64,000 nucleotides of DNA from assembly GCA_015143295.1 (NCBI GenBank), contig CM026563.1, positions 930,001 to 994,000 of the forward strand, read 5' to 3'. The notes beneath the pieces were generated by a model. The model made no database searches. It was not told the DNA's origin and saw nothing but the letters and a program-made list of their open reading frames with translations. Shown here piece by piece: positions 23,505-35,800 of the stretch; within the stretch, counting starts at the first letter, position 1; each line of letters opens with the position of its first letter. Source of the DNA: Tetracentron sinense (lineage: Eukaryota; Streptophyta; Magnoliopsida; Trochodendrales; Trochodendraceae). A program made the translations under genes and the position numbers.

Positions 23505-23790
23505 AACAGCCTCGGATTCTCTCTAGCAGGTGCCAGAAAAGTGGCCTTGGGCTACCACAACCGAAGAAGTCATTTCATGTTCCCCATGATTTTGAATTCT
23601 CCACACTATATTCACAACATGTGGAGATAAACTGGTGAGAAAAAGAGGGAGAGAAATCAAGTGGGGAGAAGTCAAAATCATGGGGAGAAAACGAATGACT
23701 TCTCCCCTTTTTTATGCCAAGTGCCGCACACATTGTGGTAGCCCGAGACCACTTTTCTGGCGCCTGCCAGAGAGAATCCGGGGCCTCTCA
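23505..23790. repeat. Foldback element with inner and outer inverted arms
   Basis: The outer arm GGATTCTCTCTAGCAGGTGC, then CAGAAAAGTGG, then GGGCTACCACAA is mirrored at 23732-23790. Inside it, CCCCATGATTTTGAATTCTCC is mirrored by GGAGAAGTCAAAATCATGGGG. No coding sequence is present. Confidence 0.65.
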
Positions 23791-24223
23791 TTCCTACCGA
23801 GGTGAGTGGATGTGTCATAGCAGTTGAGGGCCTCGAGGCTGTAACATGGCCTTTTTTTAGCAAAAACTCATTGGTACTTTTGTGTGGAACAAGGCTTGTA
23901 AAGAAAGGAAACAACAGAGAAAAAAAATGGAATTTCCTTTGATGCAAGAAAGAATAAAGTACATTCAAACCTATACGAGATGCATTTTACAACTTCCTCT
24001 CAGTAGTGATAGGTTTGAAGTTTGAACACTGTAACCTTCGTGAACACGACCCCATACTTTAGTCACTCCATCCATGCAGGTGGTGTGTTCCTTAAGAGGT
24101 CACTTTTGGTACATTTTAGCAGCTTTTGCTATCAAACTTGGCTTGGAAGATATTCAAGCCCCATTAATAACCTTAAGCTTTCTTATAAATTTGCATATGA
24201 GATCATGATATTTCTCCTTAGTA
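23791..24223. other. Upstream region of the small ORF
   Basis: No gene is recognised. It may hold the promoter and 5' UTR of the reading frame at 24224. Confidence 0.35.
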
Positions 24224-24547
24224 ATGTCAGAAGTAGCAAGCGTTTACAGAAAATTTGGGGATGAACAGAGTTCGTTGTTTGACAAGTTTGAACGACTCTC
24301 CTTTGAGGTCCAGCTGAACCAAACCATACTTCGTAGGAGTTTTTCGGAACCGAATGCGGGTCGTTATGTTGCACCCCCACCTCCACCTCTGGTCTCACAA
24401 GTACGACAGGAGCGACGGTTGAATCTGCCGAAGGTCCTGAAGAAGTTGTTGACACCATTTTTTTGTAGAAAGAGGGGAAGAAAAGCAAACCAAGATCTGA
24501 AGGACCCCAGGTCTTGGAAGACGTTTAGTAGATCTCTAAGGGCTTGA
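24224..24547 (+). CDS. Small basic protein, unknown function, single exon
   Basis: An intact 107-codon frame with strong protein character. It has an N-terminal VYRKFGDEQSSLFDKFERLS segment predicted as helical, then LNQTILRRSFSEP, a proline run (VAPPPPPLVSQ) and a Lys/Arg-rich C-terminus (VLKKLLTPFFCRKRGRK, then DPRSWKTFSRSLRA). I believe similar short proteins are annotated as uncharacterised in other plants, but I cannot name the family. There is no signal peptide or membrane span. An AG precedes the ATG by a few bases (CTCCTTAGTAATG), so an upstream 5' exon is possible. A downstream AT-rich 3' end fits a normal gene. Confidence 0.55.
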   Translation: MSEVASVYRKFGDEQSSLFDKFERLSFEVQLNQTILRRSFSEPNAGRYVAPPPPPLVSQVRQERRLNLPKVLKKLLTPFFCRKRGRKANQDLKDPRSWKTFSRSLRA

Positions 24548-24963
24548 CTGTTGAGGTGGTGTGTTGTAAACTAACATTTTCCTTGCATTATGTAATTCAT
24601 TATTTTCTCATAGAAAAGATTGCATTCTGCTGCTAATTTATGTTCATATAAATCTGATTATTATGGTTTTTATACACTGGCTGCTAAGATTGTGAAGGTG
24701 TACCCCTAATTTGAGGGTGATCAAACTGTTTGTTTGCATGGAAAATAAGATGGAAAAGAAAACTTTTCCAATGGAATTATTTTCCAGAAAAAGTTTTCCA
24801 ACTCTTCAATTTTCTACTGTTTAGCAAGAAGGAATCATAAGAAAATTTTATTTTCTAAATATGAACAGATTTGGAGATTCTAAGTGACAGCTCTGAAACC
24901 CGAGTGTCATGAATGTCTAGAAGACAGCCACTAATGGAGTTCTTGAAAAGGTTGAGAATTTAC

Positions 24964-26031
24964 CAGCAAACCTTCTTTCAGTGCAAGAAGCTTTGCAGTT
25001 TCAATAGTTTCATCACTTGATATCTGGGAAATTACATAAACATCATAATTTAGTAGATAGGAATTCAGATGTGCTTGTGTGTATGTCAGCAGCTATGGAA
25101 AAACTTCTAGATATTAGGGATAAATGGAGAAAGGGTATAAATACATGCAAATGAAGTATAGTTACCCGTGTATATGTTTTCAGGAGAATTAGAAAGATAA
25201 TGCGAGTATATCGTTATTCACTGGGCAGCCAAGCCAGACCAAGTTCAACCAGAAAAGAGCCCAATTTTAAGAAGATCCTAGACTTCTGATAAGCTCAACC
25301 TTGTTCAAGGTTAGGAATCCCAACTTACACGACCAAGCATATGGACCCATGTATACTATTGATTCATGATTGGTTTTATACGATCTAAGACATGACTGGT
25401 TTTATACCATTATCCCACTCGGGCATCTGTAAATATGTGTTAAACTGCTATCTCCATGTCAGTTGGTAGGATCATTTTCTTTCCAGCCTGGGGTATAATG
25501 GGTCTCAACCTTGGACCAATCCTAGTAGGATGTCAGAGAACCATGACTGGGTTACCTTATGCATGGATTCCAAGCCCATACAAGCACTTGAATGAACAAT
25601 CATGAGCAATTATTCAGTTGAAAAGACACCAAACTTGTTCATGTATACTTTGAGAACACCAAGCCACAACTTGCCATCAAGAAGATGTGAAATAATGGAG
25701 GAAGATGACCAACAGATCCCCCCCAAATTGTATTGATTACAAGTTTGGAAGAGCTGAACCGTGCAGTAATTCATCAACTGAAAGACCACAAATACTTTTA
25801 TTTTCTGTTATAGTGTTTTCTCATTGTACATTACATTCATGAATGTTTATACTTAAGAATACGATGACTGATGGTTCACAGAACTATTGCACAAGCAGAT
25901 AATTTCGTACGCTTATGAAAGAGAATGTATAACCAAAAGTCTGAGAATTACTTGAATAACTTCATCAATGATATCGACTTTCAAAACACTGGGAATAGAA
26001 CCAGCACCAATTCCTTGGATCTTATGCGGAC
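24964..26031 (-). pseudogene. O-acetylserine (thiol) lyase (cysteine synthase), two internal exons only
   Basis: The intact enzyme is a PLP-dependent protein that makes cysteine from O-acetylserine and sulfide. Exon 25952-26031 encodes [20 protein letters not shown] then IDEVIQ. Exon 24964-25023 encodes ISSDETIETAKLLALKEGLL. Both have proper splice borders, and the exon junctions fall where cytosolic plant OAS-TL genes have them. The next expected exon (GISSGAAAAAA) and the earlier exons with the PLP lysine are absent from the surrounding bases. The retained intron shows this is a genomic copy, not a retrocopy. It cannot encode an enzyme. Confidence 0.8.
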
Positions 26032-28859
26032 CTTAAACATTCAAAAAGTAAGCAATGCACCAAGTTAGGGAACTCTATTATGAGAACATATTGCTCATAT
26101 TAAAAGGGAAGACATGATATAAATAGAGAAACATGATTTCTAATGCTTTTTTCAATAAACTATCAGTCACAATAGTTAAAGGAAAGCTGCCAAAGACGAT
26201 GCAAAAGGGATAGACTTACAAGAATCAAAATATTTGAGCCCGAGGAATGTATTATGAATTTTCACATGTTATTCAACACAATATCTGTGCTGACCTGAGT
26301 GGATAAACTGTGCACGTAATGTTACATACAATATGATTTTACAAATACACTGATAAAGCAATTTGAAAGAAGAAACCATTACCATGACACTACAATTTTG
26401 GAAGCATAAATAAAACAATCATGAGGCTTATGCTGAAACAGTTGGATGGTTTAAGAAGCTGAAGCCCAAATCTGGTAGCATGAACAAAATGGAGACCAAA
26501 ATAAAGCACCCTCTATCTCTTCCATGGTGTCTAAACTAGCCGAAACTATCTTCCACTGTATGAATTCTGGGTCCAATGGAACTCAGGTATAGGAAGAAGC
26601 CCCATTAAATAGAGATGTTTGCATCATTGTGCCTGGGCTCTGAAGGCTCTCAGGCTCAGCCACATGTATAGTTCAATGTGCTCATCACAGATGACCTTTA
26701 CAAACTCATTAACATGATGATGTGGTTGGGAAAGATCTTTGGAACCTTTGTTGATACTTCATGTAGACTATCGTAAACACATTTTTGAAAATTGCTGAAT
26801 GGTCTAATAACCAAATCAATGTGAAATTTTGCTGGTTTAACAACTGGAATCTGGATCAAAGGTTTCATTGAAGTACACATAATAACTAGGTGATATCATT
26901 GAAGTACACATAAAAGGTTTCATTGAAGGAACCCAAATAGCTCTGGAACCCATAAATTCCATGGTTCAGCAATTGGCTTTGCAGGAATTGAACCAGATTA
27001 TCTAGAAGTGATATCACCAGTTTGTTGGCACATATTAGCTAGGGCAGGGCAAAGAATAAAATTTGAGCTAGAGTGCAAATTACCAGTTCCACTGCAAGTC
27101 TGCACAAGTGCATTATCTGACATTACTGAAACAACAAAAGCAAAATTGCTATCAAACCCTGTGCCTCAAAATACCAAGTAGCATTTAGACGTTTGCAAAA
27201 CATACTAGCCTGCAATGTACTATGAATTAGAGAAGCAAAGTAGTTGTTTTTAGTAGGCTACAGGACATCATAACAAGGCCACATCCTTGTTGGAGTAGGA
27301 AGAAATCACTGCATGCTCCTGCAAAACACATGAGGATCACCAAGGCCAAATGATCACACATTATAGCAGCTCAAACTTAGGTCACAAAAGAAAAACACAT
27401 CATCTCAACGACATGCTTCTGAGGCATCAGGCATAATTAACTTGTTCAGGAACTTAGCACAAGTTCTCCCCTGAGAGGACCCAGAAAAACACCCTGTGCC
27501 ATTGACCATGTTATCTCATAAGCTCTCATTGTTCTGTTACCATAAGGCCATGTGAAGATATCACTCCCATGGCTAGATCAAGACACAACTTCAAATCAGT
27601 TGTATGACAAGCATTTAGTGGGAGCCATAGCTGTTTAGTCTTCAACCTACCAAATTTTCTCGAACTCTATAGACACCACATGCTGCCTCGTCCATCAAAT
27701 AATTAGGAAGAAGAGAGGAAGGGCGGGGATCTCATGGACTTCAGAATTGGCTTGAGCATGCTGTCTACAGTTACCTATCTAAATGTTAAGGTAGCTTTCC
27801 AGTTGCTGAAAATTTCCCATGAACTCTATACTGGTGGGTGTAGTTGGAGTTCATGTTACAAACAAGCTGCAATAACGAACTTTGCTCGAGAGAATTGGCA
27901 AATAGCTCTAAATATAGTCCTAAACTTCGGCCTGAAAAAACACAAGAATCACTAGAAGGACTAACTGGAAAGCATAGTTAGTTCTTGGTAACTAGTTGGT
28001 AACTAGACTGATATTTGGAATCTATGGTATCAAACATTAAGAACCTGACAACTAGGATATTTAGAATCTATGATATCCCTTATTCAGAAAATATAAAACA
28101 GAATTGATAAGAATCTTAGAAATCAAAATTCAGTATTGAGATACAAGCACATACATAATTTCTTTATAACCACAACATATCAAATAAACACCCAGAATTC
28201 CCATAAATTCACATAATTTCTTTATAACTACAACATATTAGATATCCCTTCTTGAATTTCAATCAAAAAAGAGCAATTTTTTTTTAAAGTCCAAAAATCC
28301 AATTATTATAGCATAGAAACATGAACCGGCACAAACTTCAAATAGGAAATGAAAACCAAACACAAATCCTACCAAACGCAAAGAAGAAGAACAGAAATCA
28401 AACTAAAACATTAACAAAAGCTAAGCAGAAGAAACATGAACTTATAATCAAAGATCTAATCGAACAAGACCCAAAGAGCATGATATCCAACGCCATTATT
28501 CATTCCATTTGAAGGCCAGGAAAAAAAAAAGGAAATTGTTGCAGAAATTAAAGACAACTCAAGAACAGAGAATCAAAGAGAAATCAGAGAAACTAAACTC
28601 AACTGAACGTGAATCAACAGGGAGAGAGATGAGAGGAGAAGAGGCGCAAATCAAACTATCATAGATTCCAAATATCAGTCATGACCCCAGAAATATATTC
28701 TAGTTCTCTACATCTAAATTCGTAAATTCGGCCCAATATTGTGAAACCAGGAAAAACAACCATGAATGAAGAACAATCAAACACAGCCCATATGGATTGA
28801 GTTGAGACTCAAAACCCTAGATTTCAGATCTAGGTATAACAGTGGGAGATTGAGTTTAG

Positions 28860-29010
28860 GATTAGATTATACCTGAAAATCGAGGTTGATGTAGGTGGCT
28901 TTGGAGTCGGAGAGTCAGAGTTTATCTTGTTGTTGCCACTGGAGAAGGAAGAACAACCCGAGTTTGAGAGTCAAGCACCAAGTGCCGGGGAAATAACTTC
29001 TCTCAGTTTT
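28860..29010 (-). other. 5'-UTR-like exon upstream of the OAS-TL fragment
   Basis: On the minus strand, a pyrimidine-rich stretch followed by CAACCTCGATTTTCAG|GTATAA reads like a 5' untranslated exon and donor. Plant OAS-TL genes commonly have an intron in the 5' UTR, so this could be the matching promoter-proximal piece. This is inference only. Confidence 0.3.
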
Positions 29011-29170
29011 TGAGAGAGAATTTTTCCTTGCATCTATATGGAAAACACTTCCTAGGAGAAAACTTTTCCAGGGGAAAAATTATTTTCCAAGGCCCCAAAC
29101 ACGAGAAAATATCATTTTCCTTTGGAAATCATTTCCGTCATTTGTTTCCTTGCAAACAAACAGAGCCTTA

Positions 29171-29832
29171 GTGATGTGGCAAACAGCCACTCACAATGGC
29201 CAATGGAAAGAACTGAAATGCTGGTGGTTTTGAGATGTAAGAGTGGTAGAGATTCTTTCTTCTATGCACTGGTAAACTGAAGATAAGAAGGATTTCAAGA
29301 TTATTAAGATTGTTCTTGTAAAATATCTGACAAATACTCCTCACTGGATAGATATTAGCATGTTAATCATCATTTGACGTATATACTTCAATCAGCGGAA
29401 TCACTAGATTCATGTACCATTCTGTGATGTGCTTATATGGGAAGCCAAGGATTTTCAAGTTCTTACATGTAATGGTAGCAAAGTTTCTTGGTCAACCAAA
29501 CTAAATTCCAAGCAGATGCTTATGGAGTTCATATTTTTTCTAATTCAGTAAGCATTCCAGTTGAATCAACATGTCTTAAAAAATCCTATTTGGATGCGAA
29601 TTCAGGATATAATTACCCCATTTTGTTTAAACAAAAGATGAATCCTTCATTCAGAAATTTAAAAGAAAGTGTTTTGGCATGTATCTACTTCTTTCACCAT
29701 TAAAGCTTAGGCATACTTTTCTTGCACCTGTTGGAGATGGACCGCACATATGCCCTAGACTTTAATAAACAAACATATATAGGAAAATTCAAATATATTG
29801 AAGATTACAAAAAGGATTCTCTCAGCAATTAT
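29171..29832. other. 3' flank of EF-P
   Basis: No gene is recognised. It probably includes the EF-P 3' UTR at its right end. Confidence 0.4.
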
Positions 29833-32800
29833 TTATGCTCGGCTCATGTATTGCCCAGTTCTCGTATCCACCAATATATCATCACCAACGTTTACAAACA
29901 ACGGGACATTTACAACAGCACCTGTATCAAGAGTTGCTGGCTTCGAACCACCTGTTGTCACAATAATTTATTTCAGACAGAAATTAACTTATATTATGTT
30001 GATCAGTATTTCATAAATCATCTAATATTCATATGACAAGAGCCACAACCACAATGGGCTCACTAAAACAAATTATCAAACACCACCACAAGAATGGGCA
30101 AACGATGGTAGCATATAAAATTTTATTTCAGGAATCACTATAATTTTGGCCTAAAAACTGTCTTTATCACTCAGTTCTTGCACATCATCTTCAGTCCACA
30201 CCCCAATTGGTGAAACCCTCAAGGGCCAGCTAGACAGTCCAAACATTGATAAGATGTTTCTAACCATCCATTCACCGGAATTTTGATGGACAGTAGCTCA
30301 TTGCTTTTCACATCTACCAAAAGTATGATATTGATCGAACAGTAAGGAAAATAGATAAATTCAAGTTTTGGGCTATGGCTCACTTAGAATTTCGCTCAGT
30401 TTGATTATCTTGATTGACATGCATTGCACTGATTGAATACTATATAATTTTGATTGAATTTTGAAGAAGAGATGTACAGCAATCTTTTATTTAGGACTCC
30501 TGATGCTTTGAATAGTTTTCTTTTATATGGGGGATTGGTATGATGCTTTGAATAGTTCATTAAGGAATTTTGTAGTTTCCCAGGAAAACCTAAAAGCATT
30601 ACCTTGTGCAGTGTCACCTCTGAGGCCAGGATCTACATCAACAATAGTCAGCTTAACTGTGATGGGAAGATCAAAATCGATAACCTGCAACAATATCAAT
30701 AATTAGTGTTATTTCTTGTACATTGAATTAGTACTTGTATATGTGATGAATTTAGGTGCACGAACACAGTGTATGAAGAAATGTTATAGTGATCAGGCGA
30801 AGAGCACTTTAATACAATGGTCAAGCGTGCGGGAGCATCGGTCCATGCTGATCAGATGGTGCTCCAGTGTCAAGGCAACCCAAAGTGCTCTTTTGAGAAT
30901 AGTGTGGTTCTTCATGAGTTCAAATACATCCCACCCGTTTGTATGTTACACAATAGGACTCAAACAATGATACATTGAATAGATAACGTAAAGATTAAAA
31001 GAAGCAGAAAATGGGAAATACTTTTCCATTCCAAAACAACAAATTGCAATCCATGCCCTCTTTCAGCCACTTTGTCTTGTCGCCAACATCTGACTCGTTT
31101 AGACGGATTTCTTCATAAGATGTCTGTGATATATAAAACACTCAAACTTAATAAAGAAAATTAGGATATAAAGCGTGCATTTTCAATGTAAGTAAATTCA
31201 AAAATTGAGTCTAACTGACTAATTGCATAGAAATTAATCATACAACTTCCAATCATGGTTTAAAATTTCAGTATGTATTGGCCGATATGTATCCTGTTTG
31301 GGGCTACCTGGCACACTGGTAGGGATTCAGTAAAAAAAAAAATCTCTTTCCATCTACACTAAGATCCATAACACAGACCCGATACACACAACTTATTTAC
31401 ATAAAATATCATAAATAAATGGTTTTAAATTTTACTTTCATTTACTTAAGATATTTATATATAAATAAGGTTATACCCCCTATTTGAATTTAATAACAAT
31501 TATCCTAGATCCAAATTCCAAAATAATAAAAGGTCAACTTTCCAGTTCAATAACAAAATCCTCTTTTCAAGGTCGAAATATCAACTTTCAAATGGTAACG
31601 TATTTCTCAAATATTAAAATTTCATAAATTTTACTATATCAAAACATTACCAAAACCAAAATTTTGGCAAAAAAGTCTCATACGTTAGTCTTTAAAAATA
31701 TTTTCATCTAATAGAATTACAGTTCAACATAAAAAGACTTATATTCAAGTTTATAATTTAAGGTTGTAATTCATTATATTCTTATTTAACTCATTGAATG
31801 TAAGGTTTTAATATCTAGATTGTATTTCCTATATTTTGCTAAATGGCAATGGTTTGTATTTTCATACCTTTATATCAGCAGGCACACCTTTTTTTACTTA
31901 TAAAATTCTTAACTCTCATATGTATAGTTATAAATTATTTAGTTTTTTTTAACTTATATTTGCATTAAAAGAAGTTTTAAGTAAGGTATCTAAGTTTTTT
32001 CTTGTATCTAAACGTTTCTTAGTGTATCCTAGTTTTTGTTAAACGTGTACACCCGATACGGTTTGACACGCCGATACGTATCCTGTTTAGACTTACAGAT
32101 ACGGCACCCAATACCGATATTTTGAATTATGCTTCCAATTGGAATCAGAAATTACTCTTAAGTGTCCTATAGTAGATTTCCTACAAATATTTCATGTATA
32201 GGAATGTGATTATTTATAATGGAATGTAATCATGGTTTAAAATTTCGCGATGTACCGGTCTAGTACGTTGGTATGAGGATTACATAGAAGTCCAGGGTAC
32301 CACTGCGTATCGGATCAATACTCATGGTACTCTCGACAGTCAACACGGTTATACAACTAGGCTATTTTACCATTTAGGTTTGTAAACACCCCTAAAGCCC
32401 ATTCTTTTAACATATGTCATTCTCTTATCAATTTCTAGGCCTAAAACAACAACTTCGTTGTCAATTTTATGTTAAAAATGAAGATTTTAAACGTTCGATT
32501 TCGAATTGAAAGGATTTCTTCAATTTTTTGAAAGTATGCAAGCTTTCTCTTTTTTCAATGTAAGTTGTTTAAATTAATAAAAATTGGTTGTAATCAACCC
32601 AAAATTAGTAGATCTATTGATTTCATGTGAAATCAACAAATCAAAAACCATTTGTTATGAGAACTTAACAATTTTCATCATTTAAAAAAAAATGAAAACC
32701 TTAAATCTTCAATATTTCAAAAAATACCTTCAATCGAAGGCAAAATCTAAAATTCAAGTCGGCACATAGTTCATTGTGGTATTGAGCTCTTATCATGTAC

Positions 32801-35800
32801 GTCATTTACTTTATGGTTGTAAAGTCAATACTTTCTTATGTGTTCATTAAATGCAAGGTTTTCACATATATATATATATATAATCAAACATGTATAAAAA
32901 TATGGAAAAAATGAACTACAGAAACAACAACAAAAGAGAGTTCACAAGCTCATGAACCCATAAGCAAAAACGACAAACATAATTAAAGAAACAGCCACAA
33001 ACAAATAACTCATAGCTAGAGGCACCCGAGCCTAGACATAGCGACCAAGCTAGTAATCCTCCCAAGTCCACTCTTTCGGCATAGATGGAGCACCACTCCA
33101 TGAGGAGCGTCTGGATCCGAGAGCAAATGCACAAAGGAGTAGAATGAGAGTCCTCAAAAACCCTCTTATTCCTTTCATTTCATATCGACCATGCTAGCTC
33201 TCAGTAGCGCTAACCATAGAGCCACCCTCGAACTATCCCCACTAACCATAAATCAATAAGATAAGAAGTTGTGAAAGAAAGAAGAAATCCTCAAGCCATG
33301 CCTACATAGGAGAGAAAAAAAACTTCAAATCTCACATGCAATTGGGCAATGCAAGAGCAGGTGATCTACCGACTCTTTTGCGTGGGGGCACAAAACAACG
33401 ATTGACTATTCATCTATTTTTCAAGTGGTCACAGGTAAGAATCTTGTTCAAAAACGCAGTCCATAGAAAAAAAAAATACCTTAGAGAGAATATATGGATT
33501 TCACACAGTCCTATATGAGGAAAGGAATATGAGCAACTGCACTAGAGATTTTACTGAGAATCAAACACTGTTGCCTCTCGACCAAATTCTACTGAGAATT
33601 GACTGTACTAGAGATCTTAAGGTTTTCATATTTAGGTTGTATTAATTGTACTTAGCTAACTGACTATGGTTTGTGTTTTCACACCCGTTTATTAACATGC
33701 TTGCATTTTTTAATCTATAAAATTCTTAACTCTCATATGTATGGTTATAAATGTAGTTTAAGGACATCATTTAAATTGTTTTTAACTTATATTTACATTA
33801 AATGAAATTGTATGCAAGGTAACCAAGTTTTTCCTTACGTATCTTAATGTATCTTAGTTTTTTCCAGCGTATTGGCTTGTATCAAACCGATACATATCTA
33901 AAATCGCCTTACCAATATTTTGAACCATAAATGTAATATAGAGATGTCTTTAATTTAGAAAATGTTAGGAACTTCAAAATAAAAACATGATATTGCTTTT
34001 TAACAACAAACAACATTAAACAAAAATAATTTGCTCTTTCTTGAGAGGTAACATATGCATAGTAACTGCACAAGATTGTTACCACTAAAAAATAACATGA
34101 AAAGAGAAATGAAGAGTACCAAGTCCATGAAGACAAACTGTGAACCATCTTTATAAGTGTACTGTTTGGTTTCCTTCACTATATTTGCCTCGTTTATCTG
34201 GAGATACAACAAAACATTACTGTCAATATTGGAAAGCTAGTTCAAAATATAGTTAAACTAAGCACTGAATAATAAAAGTTATGGATAGGTACCAGGCAAT
34301 ATTAAAGGGGGTTGCTTGGTCTCATAGGCTTAACATAAACCTAGGCAATATAAAGCCTAGGCTAATCAAGCAATGCGACCCCGTGGGTTTCATTGCTGTC
34401 AATTGGAACTAGGAGAGTATATAGTCAATCCAACAGCTGATGTGTATTCTGGTGCCAAGTAACAAAAAAACACCATTTTGTTCAAAAATTCACATTTTAT
34501 TCACGAATTTTTGGGTTGCCGAAGTATTCGGCATTTAAATCGTGTTTAAAAAAAAAAACGCCGTTTTTACGAATTATTTGCGTTTTTTACGAATTATTTC
34601 CGAATTATTCAAATAAATTACTTATTTTGTATATATTTTAATCAAATTGTTTCGTGTATTTTTATAATTATTAATTTACTTTTTATTTTTTCCTGAATTT
34701 TTCGAACTTGATCCCTGCCGAATTATTCCCGAACCCCGACTTTGTCACTATGCTCTTGTGATATAAGAAGAAATGCATCGTTTTCTAAGGCTATAAGTAT
34801 TTAGCGAGTTTGAGGCTTGATTATTTACCTTCAAATGATCAAATAGTATTTTTATTAATCTTAATACATGGCTCTGTCATTTAAATATATTTTTTTTGTT
34901 ACTTCACAACTTCGTGACCTCTAAATTATACCTAGTAATTCTTACCATTAAAACTATGAACTCATCCTTCCCCTTCCTGTTGTGTAATTAAGGCATCCAG
35001 GCAACACCTTGTTTTTTCTTATCTAAAGCCTTTCCTGTCCAATATTCTTTTCTTTACTATGTAAATATACATGTTGTACACTACATTCAGATATGTCTAT
35101 TTCAGAATGGACATGTCAATTATTGTTGTAATTATGTCAACACCCAATTTCTTTCCAGGGATCACTGACTGAGAGTCGCCTACGATCCTAGGCATCAAGG
35201 AGGGTTTGTTACTTGAGGTTTTAATCTTGGTGAGTACTTAGACAAGTCATTCAATTCAAGATTCACAACAAAACAATTTCTTCCTAATACAAAGCACTTA
35301 CTGTAAGAAATACATGTATGGATATTAAAAAAGATTGCCTATACTTTAATCCTTGCCAAGGACTATTCATTTAATGAAGGAAAAGGAACTTATGGATTGT
35401 GATGGGGAATCTGGGATTGAGTCCCAACGGCTAATTACGTAATAGGGTTCATTCTGCCTGAACTTAATTTATCTGCCAAAACATAGAAAAGACCTAAAAT
35501 GCTATACTAAGCCATTGTGGGTGAACTAGAAATGGGGGAAACCAATTATCTCAATAAGTAAATGATGAATGCCACAAGCACGGATTATGTCTTTAAAAAT
35601 GTTGGCCATTGCAAGTTAAACCAAATTTACAACTAGCAAGAAAATAAATCCACAAAGAATAAAACTGTAAAGGGATAGGTTGCAGTTCAAACTAAGATAA
35701 TTATTACCGTGCCTCCAGCTCGAAAAGTTTTCTCGACTGTGTTGCCTGTTACATAATTGCGCATTTTGGTCCTCACAAATGCTGCCCCTTTTCCAGGTTT

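Larger units (their letters stand above)
24721..29170 (-). mobile_element. Inverted-terminus segment carrying OAS-TL exons (Pack-type candidate)
   Basis: The left end CTGTTTGTTTGCATGGAAA (from 24726) is the inverse of the right end (TTTCCTTGCAAACAAACAG, to 29163). Both ends continue into GGAAAA/TTTTCC-rich arms. Between them lie two exons of an O-acetylserine (thiol) lyase gene and, near 28870-29000, a 5'-UTR-like exon with a GT donor, all on the minus strand. No transposase is seen. The flanks share only GTGAT, so a target duplication is not proven. An alternative is an ordinary decayed gene with an internal deletion, lying by chance between inverted sequences. Confidence 0.45.

Noticed and set aside
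24726-29163. Target duplication for the OAS-TL segment
   Set aside because: Only GTGAT is shared by the two flanks, too short to count as evidence.
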